From an uncultured Leptolyngbyaceae cyanobacterium (lineage in GTDB: Bacteria > Cyanobacteriota > Cyanobacteriia > Leptolyngbyales > Leptolyngbyaceae), in contig CALIDI010000023.1 in assembly GCA_938023035.1 (NCBI GenBank), positions 53,725-117,724 of the forward strand: 64,000 nucleotides of DNA, given 5' to 3'. Shown here in pieces: positions 17,005 to 26,255 of the stretch. A model generated the notes under the pieces. That model had not been told where the DNA came from, searched no databases, and worked only from the letters and a program-made list of their open reading frames with translations. The first letter of the stretch is position 1. Every line of letters begins with the position of its first letter. The position numbers were made by a program, and so were the translations under genes.

Positions 17005-17877
17005 CTAAGCCGCCTTAGGTTTGGAAAATTGTTGCTCCATTTTCAGCAGCCGCTCAATGCGCTCTTTGGTCGCAGGATGGGTAGCGAACAGGTTTTTTAA
17101 CCCTTCGCCTGAGAAAGAGTTGATGATCAGCAGCGGACTGAAGGCAGGGTTTGCTTGCAGAGCCATACGTTGTGCGCCCATCTCGAGCTTCTGCAACGCA
17201 CTGGCCAGGGCACGGGGTTTACCTGTGAGCCGGGCAGCGCCAGCATCCGCCTCGTATTCGCGCGTTCGAGAAAGTGACATCTGGATTAAGCTAGCCGCCA
17301 GGGGAGCCAGAAACATTGCTAGCAATAACCCAATCGGATTACCCCCTCGACGGTCGTCGGAGTCACCAAAGGCAACCCCATAGCTGGCCCACTGGGCCAT
17401 GTAAGCGAGTTGGGAAATCGCCCCGGCGATCGTCGCGGCCACTGCCTGGGTCAGCGTGTCACGATTCATCACATGGCTCAATTCGTGGGCAATGACCCCC
17501 TCTAGCTCTTCTTCGCTCAGCAGGTTAACGATTCCTTCGGTAACGGCAACCGCAGCATGTTGGGGGTCACGCCCTGTCGCAAACGCATTGGCGGCCTGAC
17601 CCGGTACAACATACAGCGCCGGAGTTGGAATGCCTGCCTTTTGGCTTAAACGCTCTAGCATTGCGTGTAATCCAGGTGCTTGCTCACGGCTGATGGGCTG
17701 AGCACGATAGGCATTCAAGGCGATCTTGTCTGAAAAGTACCAGGAACCCAGATTCATTACGGCGGCCATGGCAATGCCAATCAAAATGCCACCTGTACCA
17801 CCAATCACTAGGTAACCAATGCTTACGAGCAGAGCACTCAGTAGGCTGAGTAAGCCGAGCGTTTTGATTTGGTTCAT
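17005..17877 (-). CDS. htpX: HtpX-type M48 membrane zinc protease
   Basis: A 290-residue protein with two N-terminal membrane helices (~8-45) and the zinc motif HELSH at 131-135. A REYEADAGAAR motif downstream supplies the third zinc ligand, glutamate. A further hydrophobic pair lies near 150-205. HtpX degrades misfolded membrane proteins. The frame extends to 17955, but AAGGAGAGGT directly upstream of the ATG at 17877 fixes this start. Confidence 0.92.
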   Translation of the reverse strand: MNQIKTLGLLSLLSALLVSIGYLVIGGTGGILIGIAMAAVMNLGSWYFSDKIALNAYRAQPISREQAPGLHAMLERLSQKAGIPTPALYVVPGQAANAFATGRDPQHAAVAVTEGIVNLLSEEELEGVIAHELSHVMNRDTLTQAVAATIAGAISQLAYMAQWASYGVAFGDSDDRRGGNPIGLLLAMFLAPLAASLIQMSLSRTREYEADAGAARLTGKPRALASALQKLEMGAQRMALQANPAFSPLLIINSFSGEGLKNLFATHPATKERIERLLKMEQQFSKPKAA

Positions 17878-18464
17878 TCGACCTCTCCTTGAGTAACGTG
17901 TCTCTTTAAAATTCGTGTCTTGTTTCTGTGGGAGCAGATTGATCGCGATCGCCAAGTGGATCAGTCCCTTGGAGGTTAGGGGGATGGGGGAGTTGTTTCC
18001 AGTGAGGGATTCTACCCTTATACTTCGTCCTCACTCTGGTGGCTTTGGCTATATCTCTAACTTTGATGATAGAGAATTTCGCCTTTTTCTCTATGTTATG
18101 CAAGTCAGGTTTAGATAAAGGTTAGAAGAAAGCCGAACCCGGATGGACGGCATTGCCCCGCGATCGCATCCTCGATCCTCGAAAGAAACTGCTCAGCCTA
18201 GGCTAAAACCTTAGCTCAATTCAGCCGATTCCTGACTTTAATCAAACCTTCGTTACTTTTGATACAGCTTTAGGCAACCGCTGCCCCCTATTACTAACGG
18301 AGTAAAGCATCCCTTCCCTAGTGCCACTACGCGGAATTCAAAATGGCAAAACTCAAGGTAAAAAGGCTCGTATATTATCTGCGTTGCTAGGTGCCTGAAT
18401 CGGCGGGTCGTTTCTGCCATGGTCTACTAGGGTGGTCTGGTTTGTGAATGGATGGGATCTTCTT
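17878..18464. other. Divergent intergenic region htpX / DUF1275 gene
   Basis: About 590 bases carrying the two divergent promoters. Two HIP1-type octamers occur, near 17945 and 18161. I see no gene, strong palindrome or RNA. Confidence 0.4.
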
Positions 18465-19250
18465 ATGGTTGCAACCTCTCCAACAAGTAAATCGTTTAGC
18501 TTAAGTGCTTTTTTGCTGAGTGACGGCCCAGCGGGTTTTCTCCTTAGCTGGGTTGCCGGGTTTGTAGATACATCTGCTTTTATTATTCTCTTTGGTATCT
18601 TTACTGCTCACGTTACCGGAAACATCGCCCTGGCAGGTTCTTCCTTTGTCAGTTCTGACACGGAGACTACCATTACGCGGCTACTCATGTTACCTATTTT
18701 TATGCTGACCGTGATGCTGGTTTCGCTACTGGCCCGCTACGCCCGGTATCGACAGTGGCCTGTTTTTGCGGTGTTACTGACGGCGGAGGCGATCGCCCTT
18801 TCTGTGCTGCTCGTGGTCGGCACCCAACTCTCCCCCGAGCTAATCCTAGATGTGCAGGAGGAGTATATTTTCCCGATTGCGATGGCTGGGGTTGTCGCCA
18901 TGGCTATTCAAAACGCCATGATGAAAGAAGCCAAAGGGGTTTTCAAGAGCTATATCCCAACCACGGTGATGACCGGTAACACAACCCAACTCTCAATTGA
19001 TATCGTGCAGTTTTTGTGGGGTCAGTTTGGTGGATCCAGCCCAACTGCCAAGCAGGAGGCAGCAGAGCGAATTAGTCGGGTTTTTCCCACCATTGCTGGG
19101 TTTGGTTTGGGCGGTTTTGCCGCCGCTTATTTTGTGCTGGTTTCCGAAACTTGGTGGAGTCTTATTTTCCCTGTTGTCATTATTTCCATACTGGCAATGG
19201 CCGCTTATGTTGAGCATTTCCGGAAGGCATCAAGTCGCTTGTCCAATTAA
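18465..19250 (+). CDS. DUF1275 (YoaK) family membrane protein
   Basis: A 261-residue protein with about six hydrophobic segments. The family signature appears as AGFVDTSAFIILFGIFTAHVTGN (shortened: GFVDTSAF...FTAHVTGN) near residues 30-55 and TTVMTGNTTQLSID near 165-180. The family is widespread but its substrate is unknown; a transporter role is inferred. The frame opens at GTG 18432; the ATG at 18465 is preceded by GGATGGGA and gives the usual family length. Confidence 0.8.
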   Translation: MVATSPTSKSFSLSAFLLSDGPAGFLLSWVAGFVDTSAFIILFGIFTAHVTGNIALAGSSFVSSDTETTITRLLMLPIFMLTVMLVSLLARYARYRQWPVFAVLLTAEAIALSVLLVVGTQLSPELILDVQEEYIFPIAMAGVVAMAIQNAMMKEAKGVFKSYIPTTVMTGNTTQLSIDIVQFLWGQFGGSSPTAKQEAAERISRVFPTIAGFGLGGFAAAYFVLVSETWWSLIFPVVIISILAMAAYVEHFRKASSRLSN

Positions 19251-19591
19251 ATCTGACAGAAAGCGAATGCTCATTCTTAGACGTTTATTCTCCAAAAAAT
19301 TCCAATGAATTAAGTTCATTAAGTCATCCGGGCTGCTGATCACGCTAATACCAGGAGAGCCAAGTGATGGAGAAGATAAACTTTAATCACTTTCTTTAAT
19401 AAATTTATTGAATCGAATGTCACATCTAGCCTTTTTTACCAGGGTACAGGTTCATAACCGGTGGTTGTCATAGAGTCATTGGCTTCTCTTTTCTCGGTGA
19501 AGGCTGAAAAACTTTGAACCGAGAGGATTTAGCGGCCATTCTGAAGCTTCCAATAAGACAGGATTGCCATAAAAATCTTTACAATCTTTCA

Positions 19592-19700
19592 GACAGTTTT
19601 TGTGAAAATGCTGAAAACCCTTACCACGCTGTCAGCTTTGGCCCTTACCCGCAATGAGTAGAGAGAAGAGAGGTAAAGGGACTTCAATCTGGTTCCCCTG
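19592..19700. repeat. R4-related element, degenerate
   Basis: The first ~40 bases (GACAGTTTTTGTGAAAATGC and on) match the left end of the R4 element at 5466. A weakened CCTTACCC core follows and the right end is not recognisable. It lies in the ~545-base gap between the DUF1275 gene and the exported repeat protein, which otherwise shows nothing clear. Confidence 0.5.
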
Positions 19701-19796
19701 GCTCGTACATCTAACGTTTTTCTGCTTTTACCCCAACCCTTGTCAACCTGTGTTCATAGAGTTGTTCTAACTTGTACAAACTGGAGAAAATTGATA

Positions 19797-20594
19797 ATGA
19801 AGCGAGTGCTGTTTTCAATGATTGTCTGTACGGCTTTGGTCTTCAATTTGTTGATTTCTGGCGGAGCCGAAGCAAAGCCAATGTTTAATCTGCCCTTTCT
19901 CGCGGGTGCAAACAATACAGAAAAATTGCCTGCTGAAGAGCTTACCCAACTGCTAGAAACAAAAGTTTTGCCTGAGATTGAAAGTCTGTTGACGCCGGAA
20001 CAGCGGGAGCAATTTACGCTGGCTTTGGCTGAGGGTAAAAGCTTGCGCAAAGCCTTTAAAGCCATGACTCTGACGCCTGACCAAAAAACTGAGCTAGCAG
20101 CCTATTTGAAAAACTCTCTATATGGTAAAGGAGTGCTTGCTAGTCTCACACCGGAGCAAAAGAAGCAGTTCTTTCTGAAGAAGGCAGAAGTTTTTACGCC
20201 TACGGCTGACGAAATCGCTGAAAAGATTGGCGGTAAGATGCCGCTGGCCAAAGATACGGGCAATGTGGAATCTCAAGCCTTAACTGACAAAATCGCTGAA
20301 AAACTGAAGATGTTTATGAGCAAGGGCACAGGTGTTAAACCTACGCCAGAAGAAATTGGTCAGAAAATCGTTGATAAGAAAAAGTTTGGGCAATCAATGA
20401 ACCCGATGAAGGCGAAGCCGGTAGGGACACCTACTCCTGAAGAGATTGGTGAGAGAGTGACTGGAAAGATTAAGGCTGCTCAGGAAATGGCTAAACAAAA
20501 AGCGGCTGAAATACCCCCTGCTGAGGAAATCGGCGAAAAAATCAATGAAAAAATAGAGATGCTGAAGACCAAAATCGAGGATGCGGCTTCCTAG
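19797..20594 (+). CDS. Exported protein with LTxxQ motifs and PTPEEIG repeats
   Basis: A 265-residue protein. Residues 1-26 form a signal peptide (MKRVLFSMIVC..., cleavage near GGAEA). Three LTP(E/D)Q motifs follow, resembling the LTxxQ helical repeats of Spy/CpxP periplasmic chaperones. The C-terminal half has degenerate repeats of the pattern PTxEEIGEKI (PTADEIAEKI, PTPEEIGQKI, PTPEEIGERV, PPAEEIGEKI). The protein is lysine- and glutamate-rich. GGAG stands about ten bases before the ATG at 19797; the 19 codons upstream are not signal-like and were left out. Function unknown; a periplasmic chaperone or stress protein is a guess. Confidence 0.7.
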   Translation: MKRVLFSMIVCTALVFNLLISGGAEAKPMFNLPFLAGANNTEKLPAEELTQLLETKVLPEIESLLTPEQREQFTLALAEGKSLRKAFKAMTLTPDQKTELAAYLKNSLYGKGVLASLTPEQKKQFFLKKAEVFTPTADEIAEKIGGKMPLAKDTGNVESQALTDKIAEKLKMFMSKGTGVKPTPEEIGQKIVDKKKFGQSMNPMKAKPVGTPTPEEIGERVTGKIKAAQEMAKQKAAEIPPAEEIGEKINEKIEMLKTKIEDAAS

Positions 20595-20602
20595 TGCACG
20601 AC

Positions 20603-20650
20603 GGTAGCAATCTCTGGACTCGCCTAAGTCCCCCTTATCCCCCAGCCCTT
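20603..20650. repeat. R1 element, one end only
   Basis: GGTAGCAATCTCTGGACTCG followed by CCTAAGTCCCCC and ATCCCCCAGCCC matches the left end of the R1 copy at 61932. The remainder is missing. It sits just after the exported repeat-protein gene. Confidence 0.5.
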
Positions 20651-20740
20651 TCTTCCATCAAGATACTAAGAGAGCTAGATCGAAGCCTCTTTCCAGGTGC
20701 AACAATATTTTTGATGTTGATGTCTCTGGCGGCTTGAGTG

Positions 20741-22390
20741 ATGTTATCGGTTTGTCCGCCTAAAACTTTGTCGATGCAAACCCGGGATGGGGTTCGGCTG
20801 GATGCGGATGTTTATTATCCTGATGCGGCGGGTCAGTTTCCGGTTTTACTGATGCGGCAACCCTATGGGCGGGCGATCGCCTCTACGGTCGTTTATGCCC
20901 ATCCCAACTGGTATGCGGCCCAGGGCTACATCGTCGTGATTCAAGATGTGCGGGGGCGAGGTTCTTCTGAGGGCGAGTTTCAGCTTTTTGCCCATGAAGT
21001 AGAAGATGGCTACGATGCAGTGAATTGGGCAGCCCAACTACCCCAGAGTAGCGGCAAGGTGGGGATGTATGGGTTTTCTTACCAGGGCATGACCCAACTC
21101 TATGCTGCTGTGCAGCGGCCAGAACCGCTGAAGGTGTTGTGCCCTGCAATGGTCGGGTATGACCTTTATAGTGATTGGGCCTACGAAGGGGGTGCCTTTT
21201 GTTTACAGGCAAACCTGGCTTGGGCTTTGCAGCTCGCGGCAGAAACCGCTCGTAGAAAGGGAGATAGCAAAGCCTATCAAGCCCTTTATCAGGCGGCTCA
21301 CCATCTGCCCTTGGAAGAAGAGTGGCCTGCACGCCCCCAAATTTTGAACTGGGCCGCACCGGATTCTTTCTACCACGAATGGTTGGTGCATCCGGTTCGA
21401 GATCACTATTGGGAGGTGCTTTCGCCCAGTAACCTGCTGGTGGCTGTCGATATCCCTATGCTTCATATTGGAGGTTGGTACGATACCTTTTTACGGGGTA
21501 CCCTCAACCTTTATCAGGCAATGGCTGCCCGCAGCCAGCAACGTCAATATCTGCTAGTTGGCCCTTGGAGCCATTTACCCTGGGGGCAGCGGGTTGGGGC
21601 TGTTGATTTTGGTGCAACCGCTGTTTCTCCCTGCGATCGCTGGCAAGTTCGCTGGTTTGATCACTTTTTGAAGGGTATCGATACAGGCTTAGAGACGGAG
21701 GCTCCCATCCATTTATTTGAGTTGGGGGGCGATCGCTGGTGTGAGTTTGACTTTTGGGAAGTCGCCCAAACCCAGCGCCTTTATCTAGTGAGCAACGGTT
21801 TGGCGGCGATCGATCCCAGCGCTGGCGGCCTGGCCCATCACCCATCGCCAGATCTGGCGATAGATACATTAGTGCATGATCCCTGGCGGCCTGTCCCATC
21901 CCTAGGAGGTCACGCTAGTTTTCCTGCCGGGTGTTTTGACCGGGCGGCTCTCGATCAACGCAGTGATATTTTGACCTACACGACCGAGGCGTTGCCAGAA
22001 GACTGGCATCTGGCAGGAATCATCACCCTGGAATTGACTTGCACCGCAGACGCCCCCAGTTTTGACCTCTGCGCGGTATTGTCGGAGGTTAGGCCTGGTG
22101 GCGCAGTGTTCAACCTTTCCCAAGGCTATCGGCGGGTTTTCCCTGGAGAAGCCACCAATCCTCTGAGGGTAGACCTCCAACCGATTTGCGCCTATATTCG
22201 TCGAGGCCATCGGTTGCGTTTGAGTCTGAGTGGGGCCTGTTTCCCGGCCTATGCTGTGAATGATGGTACGGGGCAACCTGCTGGGGTAACTCGCCTGATT
22301 GACCAGCGTATTATTACAGTCAAGGTGCAGTCAGGGAAGGATTTCACCAGTTGCCTGCTGTTACCACGAGTGAATGCCCTCAGCCCCTAG
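20741..22390 (+). CDS. CocE/NonD-family (X-Pro dipeptidyl-peptidase-like) hydrolase
   Basis: A 549-residue alpha/beta hydrolase of the S15 class. The nucleophile motif is GFSYQG (serine near residue 113), preceded by QDVRGRGSSEGEF, the usual family hallmark. A C-terminal jelly-roll region (from ~390) matches the CocE C-terminal domain. No signal peptide. ATG at 20741 directly follows a GTG at 20738; both are possible. Substrates in this family range from acyl esters to peptides and cannot be told here. It converges with fraD. Confidence 0.85.
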   Translation: MLSVCPPKTLSMQTRDGVRLDADVYYPDAAGQFPVLLMRQPYGRAIASTVVYAHPNWYAAQGYIVVIQDVRGRGSSEGEFQLFAHEVEDGYDAVNWAAQLPQSSGKVGMYGFSYQGMTQLYAAVQRPEPLKVLCPAMVGYDLYSDWAYEGGAFCLQANLAWALQLAAETARRKGDSKAYQALYQAAHHLPLEEEWPARPQILNWAAPDSFYHEWLVHPVRDHYWEVLSPSNLLVAVDIPMLHIGGWYDTFLRGTLNLYQAMAARSQQRQYLLVGPWSHLPWGQRVGAVDFGATAVSPCDRWQVRWFDHFLKGIDTGLETEAPIHLFELGGDRWCEFDFWEVAQTQRLYLVSNGLAAIDPSAGGLAHHPSPDLAIDTLVHDPWRPVPSLGGHASFPAGCFDRAALDQRSDILTYTTEALPEDWHLAGIITLELTCTADAPSFDLCAVLSEVRPGGAVFNLSQGYRRVFPGEATNPLRVDLQPICAYIRRGHRLRLSLSGACFPAYAVNDGTGQPAGVTRLIDQRIITVKVQSGKDFTSCLLLPRVNALSP

Positions 22391-22460
22391 GCGGGTTGCA
22401 TCAGTCCTGGTACCAGAAAAATGGGACGCCCTTCGCACAGCCACTTGGGGCTGATCATAG

Positions 22461-23525
22461 CTACCTTAAGGGCGGTGCTTGCCCAGAAATTGGTCCCTCG
22501 GTTGGGCCACATTGCACTTGGGTAACGCCTCCCTCGGTGAGCTGGGGTAGCAGCGCCGGCTCAAGGGGGCGACGACGATTGCGTTGCTCCAGTAGGGGGC
22601 GTAAATCGACCAGAGGGGAACCCGGTTGGCGCTGAATCCGGCAGCTTTTGGCAAAGTAATAACCGGTGCCGTCTATCGTCGGCCCCTGCCAGACAGACAG
22701 GAGTTGCACTAGATATTCTTGCCCTGACAGAGCTTGAGCCCGGAGTCGCCAGAGATTATTTTCGGGAATTTGAGTGAGACGGGCGATCGCATCGGCCTCA
22801 ATTTGGCCCATTTCCTGATCGATTTGAATTAACCACTGCTCCGTCTGAGACCAGGGCAACCCCACTAATCGGCGCTCAAAAATTTTGGCCGCTTCCTCTA
22901 AAATCCTCTCTCCGCGAGGAGGTTGACGGCCTTCAGGGAATAGGCGAACAACAAAGGCGCTACGGCTAAAGTCTTCAGCCAGCAGACTTGGATACTGGCT
23001 TAACCAGGATTGGGTGGTGAAGTAAAGCTGAAACCAACAACTGATAAGAACGTTGACCAGGAACATGATAATCAAATCCTGGCGAACAGGCGGATCGGGA
23101 AACCCATAGCTAGGGCCTGACTTAACAAATTTAGGCAGGGCCGCGATTATGGCTGACACCGGTGCCCAGAGGATGAAACTGGCTTCTGTCAAGCGACCGG
23201 TCAAACTCCCAAATAGGAACGTGCACACCAGCACCCCTGTTACCCAGGGCGCTAGAAAAATGCCGCCAACCGTCACAATTTCTTTCAGCACCTTTTCCTT
23301 ATGCATGGCCCAGTGCAGCCCTGGAATGAGAAATACCCAGGCCCCAAAAGAAATGATGATTTGAACCTCAGAGGACTGGGCTAGCCCTGCGATAAACCAT
23401 GAGTAAACACTAAACCAGACCAGTGCCTGCCAGGAATCCCAGGTTTTTGGCAGAAGATCATTTATCGTCTTTTTCAAAAACTGAAAAAAATCAATAATCC
23501 CCAGCGCCGCTAAGAATTTCAGCAT
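22461..23525 (-). CDS. fraD: FraD, septal junction / filament integrity protein
   Basis: A 354-residue protein with about five hydrophobic segments in the first ~195 residues and a hydrophilic C-terminal region (~200-354) with a helical part. Size and layout match FraD (DUF5357) of Anabaena, a component of the septal junctions that connect neighbouring cells. The ATG at 23525 comes one base after the fraC stop, so the two are translationally coupled. The last ~20 residues are proline- and glycine-rich. Assignment rests on the membrane layout plus the fraC neighbour. Confidence 0.8.
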   Translation of the reverse strand: MLKFLAALGIIDFFQFLKKTINDLLPKTWDSWQALVWFSVYSWFIAGLAQSSEVQIIISFGAWVFLIPGLHWAMHKEKVLKEIVTVGGIFLAPWVTGVLVCTFLFGSLTGRLTEASFILWAPVSAIIAALPKFVKSGPSYGFPDPPVRQDLIIMFLVNVLISCWFQLYFTTQSWLSQYPSLLAEDFSRSAFVVRLFPEGRQPPRGERILEEAAKIFERRLVGLPWSQTEQWLIQIDQEMGQIEADAIARLTQIPENNLWRLRAQALSGQEYLVQLLSVWQGPTIDGTGYYFAKSCRIQRQPGSPLVDLRPLLEQRNRRRPLEPALLPQLTEGGVTQVQCGPTEGPISGQAPPLR

Positions 23526-23526
23526 T

Positions 23527-24111
23527 TCATTGGAACAACGGATAGAGTTTTGTCATGCGGAGAAATAAAAGTCCTAAAATCGCCGTAAAACTCAGGGCAT
23601 TCGCCACAAAGGTAGCATTGAAACGTGGATTCACCTGAATTCCTTGAGTTTGGTTTTTCCATCCCCGATATTTGCCTTCTTCGAGCGGATCCGTCACATT
23701 CTGGCTGGGTGCTTTTCCCAGCAAAATTTCTAAATAATTCAGACCTTGCCATTTGAGGAGGAATGTTCCTAGAAATATCAAGAAGCTGAGGAAAATCACG
23801 ATGGGCGATAGACTCTCAACCCAAAGATTGGGGACAAATTGCTCAAAAAACACAAAGCTAATCACCTGCGTTTTGGCCGCAGGGGGCAAAAATGGCTCAG
23901 TAGCAAAGAAAATTAGCCAACCTACACAGGTTGCTAGAAGGTTAAGGGTCGCTGCATAACGCACAGCAACTTTATGCTCTAGCGCTAAGTATTGCCGCAA
24001 AACGAAGGATTCGATCGCGATCGCCACCAACAGATACAGCACCTGAAAGGCGATCGCCCGGAGCGGTACCACATCAGAAAACCTGGCTTCGGCAAAGAGG
24101 GAGGCAAACAT
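23527..24111 (-). CDS. fraC: FraC, filament integrity protein
   Basis: A 194-residue membrane protein. The N-terminal region reads VPLRAIAFQVLYLLVAIAIE with further hydrophobic segments at ~55-75 and ~95-120, which is the FraC pattern. FraC and FraD together keep cells of the filament joined and allow exchange through septal junctions in Anabaena. The frame extends to 24252, but the ATG at 24111 gives the family length; no strong ribosome site distinguishes the options. Presence of the pair argues that the organism is filamentous. Confidence 0.85.
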   Translation of the reverse strand: MFASLFAEARFSDVVPLRAIAFQVLYLLVAIAIESFVLRQYLALEHKVAVRYAATLNLLATCVGWLIFFATEPFLPPAAKTQVISFVFFEQFVPNLWVESLSPIVIFLSFLIFLGTFLLKWQGLNYLEILLGKAPSQNVTDPLEEGKYRGWKNQTQGIQVNPRFNATFVANALSFTAILGLLFLRMTKLYPLFQ

Positions 24112-24300
24112 AGCGACCCAGCAGCATGCTCTTAGGGGATGGCGAATAGAGTATCTGTCAACGGGGTCGTTTTTCTGAGTGGGTATTGACTCATGAGATC
24201 GCAAGCCAACGGTGACCCCAAAGAATTCAAACCCGCTTGACAGGCCGCTCATTGTTCTAGTTGGGTAGTTTAGTACCCCTATTCTACTGAAGGACTGAAA

Positions 24301-26217
24301 TCAAAATAAAAGATCGGCGGCAATTTTGATCCGTTCTAGGGGCGAAACAGAGCGGGGTAATTGGGGAAGTCGGACAATCGTCTGTTGGGGGAACTGGTTT
24401 TGCAAGCTTTGTCCGGGCTGGTACTGATTATGCACCAGATAGTTTTGGGCGATTCCCCTCTGACTTAGAGTGTGGGTTAGTCGTTGCGCCTCAGCGGCGA
24501 TCGCCGCTTGGGCCTGCACCACGCCAATAAACTCTGTATGAGTCGGATCTGTTAGCTTTTTCTGGGCCTGTATTACCCGTTGGCGTAGGGTGCGTAACCG
24601 CCCCATCAGTTCGACCCGACCTAAAACAGACTGATACTTAATCCACAGTTTGAAGATCCAGGCCAGCCAGTCTCCCAAAGCGGTGGGCATCTCCAAAAAG
24701 CGGAGCAAATGGCCGGTCGGTGCCATGTCCAAAACAATTAGATCCTGTTCGCCGGTTTCTAACAGTTCCATAACCGTGAGGAGAGAGAGCATTTCGTCAA
24801 TTCCTGGAAGTGCCTGGTCGATGATTCTCCGCCATCCTTCTGGGGCATAGGCCATTTTAAGCGGGGCATCGTCCTGCTGGGATTCTCCGCTCATCATTGC
24901 GGCTAATTCCCACAAATAATCGGCACGAAACTGATCTAACACCAGGGTGGCATCGATTTCTTGCCCGCTCAGGTTAGGGCGAATGGCTTGGGGCGTGTGG
25001 CCCAATTCTTGCCCAAAGGCGTCTCCTAAGGAGTGAGCCGGATCGATGGAAGTGACACGAATTTTCTGATCAGGGTGGCGGGTCGCCATCCCCCAGGCGA
25101 TCGCAGCGGCGACAGTGGTTTTGCCGACACCGCCTTTGCCGCCAACGAGTAATAACCGCCGTCTATGGCAAATAAAATCACCCAGCCCAGGGGGGATTGG
25201 TGCCAGAATCGCAGGCTGGGGAGGAGCCATACTAAGGGCGCATGTCTGTGCTAGCCCGATCTGAGGCACCAGTTGATCGAGGGCTGTGATTCCTATCGGC
25301 TCTGTGGGTTGTAGGGGAATGGTTAAAACCGGTCGAGAGGCCGCCAGATTCAGAAACTCCTTGAGTAAACATTGCTGCTCATAGAGCCGATCCTGTTGCT
25401 CCCAGGACAATGCCTCTTGTCGTGCTGGCGCAGAATCAGCCCTAAAGGTGACTAAACGATTAATGACAATCGCCCCGACTGCAATGTTTAGTTGAGTTAA
25501 TGCAGTAATAAAACGTCGGGTTTCGAGCAAACTCATCGGCTCAGCGATGGCTACCACCAGGCAAGCGGTATGGCTTCCATCTTGCAGCATTTGCCGCCCC
25601 TGGGTCAGATCCATTTTCATGGTGCGGAGAAATGCATCTGCTTCGTCTTCGTAATACTTTCCGGCCAAGGTCTGGCAAATTACCCGATGCTTTTCTTGAA
25701 ATAGCTCTAGGGCACTCAAAAACTCGTCTAAAAAATCCATCAACCGAATTAAGTTGAGGCTGTGCCCGCTAGGAGCCATATCGACCACGATGCGATCCGC
25801 GACCCCTGCCCGCAATAGGTGTTGGATTTCTAAAATCCCCATCAATTCATCCAGGCCAGGCCAGGTCATATCCCAAAGGGGCGATAAATCTGCCTGTTGC
25901 ACAAAACTGCCGCGCTCGACCAGTTGCTCTAGTACGGTGCCATAGGTGGCTTTGAAGGTCTGTAACAGGCTTTCTGCATTGAGGGCCTGTACCTCTAGGT
26001 TAGCCAATTCGTTCAAGGCGCTGGGGGTATCGGTCACTGGCACATGCAAGACGTCTCCCAGAGAGTGGGCCGGGTCTGTTGAGAGCAGCCGGATCTTTTC
26101 GGTGGGAAATTGCTGTGCCCAGTAGCGAGCCAGCGTGCAGGCAACGGTGGTTTTGCCGACTCCCCCTTTGCCGCTGACGAGGGCTAACTGTAATGGGTTG
26201 AGAAGTTGGATGCTCAT
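24301..26217 (-). CDS. Double-domain ArsA/GET3-type ATPase
   Basis: A 638-residue protein made of two ArsA/TRC40 halves. The first P-loop (SGKGGVGKTT) lies at ~15-24 and its switch STDPAHSLGD at ~53. The second P-loop (GGKGGVGKTT) lies near 357-366 with SIDPAHSLGD beyond. Both halves also carry VDMAPSGH or LDMAPTGH motifs, so both sites look intact. Such tandem proteins resemble arsenite-pump ATPases and the tail-anchored protein factor GET3. No arsenic gene lies nearby, so an arsenic role is doubtful. The ATG at 26217 is favoured over a TTG at 26241. It lies 39 bases after the PEP-CTERM gene on the same strand. Confidence 0.85.
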   Translation of the reverse strand: MSIQLLNPLQLALVSGKGGVGKTTVACTLARYWAQQFPTEKIRLLSTDPAHSLGDVLHVPVTDTPSALNELANLEVQALNAESLLQTFKATYGTVLEQLVERGSFVQQADLSPLWDMTWPGLDELMGILEIQHLLRAGVADRIVVDMAPSGHSLNLIRLMDFLDEFLSALELFQEKHRVICQTLAGKYYEDEADAFLRTMKMDLTQGRQMLQDGSHTACLVVAIAEPMSLLETRRFITALTQLNIAVGAIVINRLVTFRADSAPARQEALSWEQQDRLYEQQCLLKEFLNLAASRPVLTIPLQPTEPIGITALDQLVPQIGLAQTCALSMAPPQPAILAPIPPGLGDFICHRRRLLLVGGKGGVGKTTVAAAIAWGMATRHPDQKIRVTSIDPAHSLGDAFGQELGHTPQAIRPNLSGQEIDATLVLDQFRADYLWELAAMMSGESQQDDAPLKMAYAPEGWRRIIDQALPGIDEMLSLLTVMELLETGEQDLIVLDMAPTGHLLRFLEMPTALGDWLAWIFKLWIKYQSVLGRVELMGRLRTLRQRVIQAQKKLTDPTHTEFIGVVQAQAAIAAEAQRLTHTLSQRGIAQNYLVHNQYQPGQSLQNQFPQQTIVRLPQLPRSVSPLERIKIAADLLF

Positions 26218-26255
26218 GCTTGCAGTGTGCCCCGTCTGCAAGCCTTTTGCTCAAG

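Noticed and set aside
24301..26217. Arsenic resistance operon
   Set aside because: The ATPase is ArsA-like, but no arsB, arsC or arsenic regulator is near; the ArsR-family gene at 57015 belongs to the thioredoxin system.
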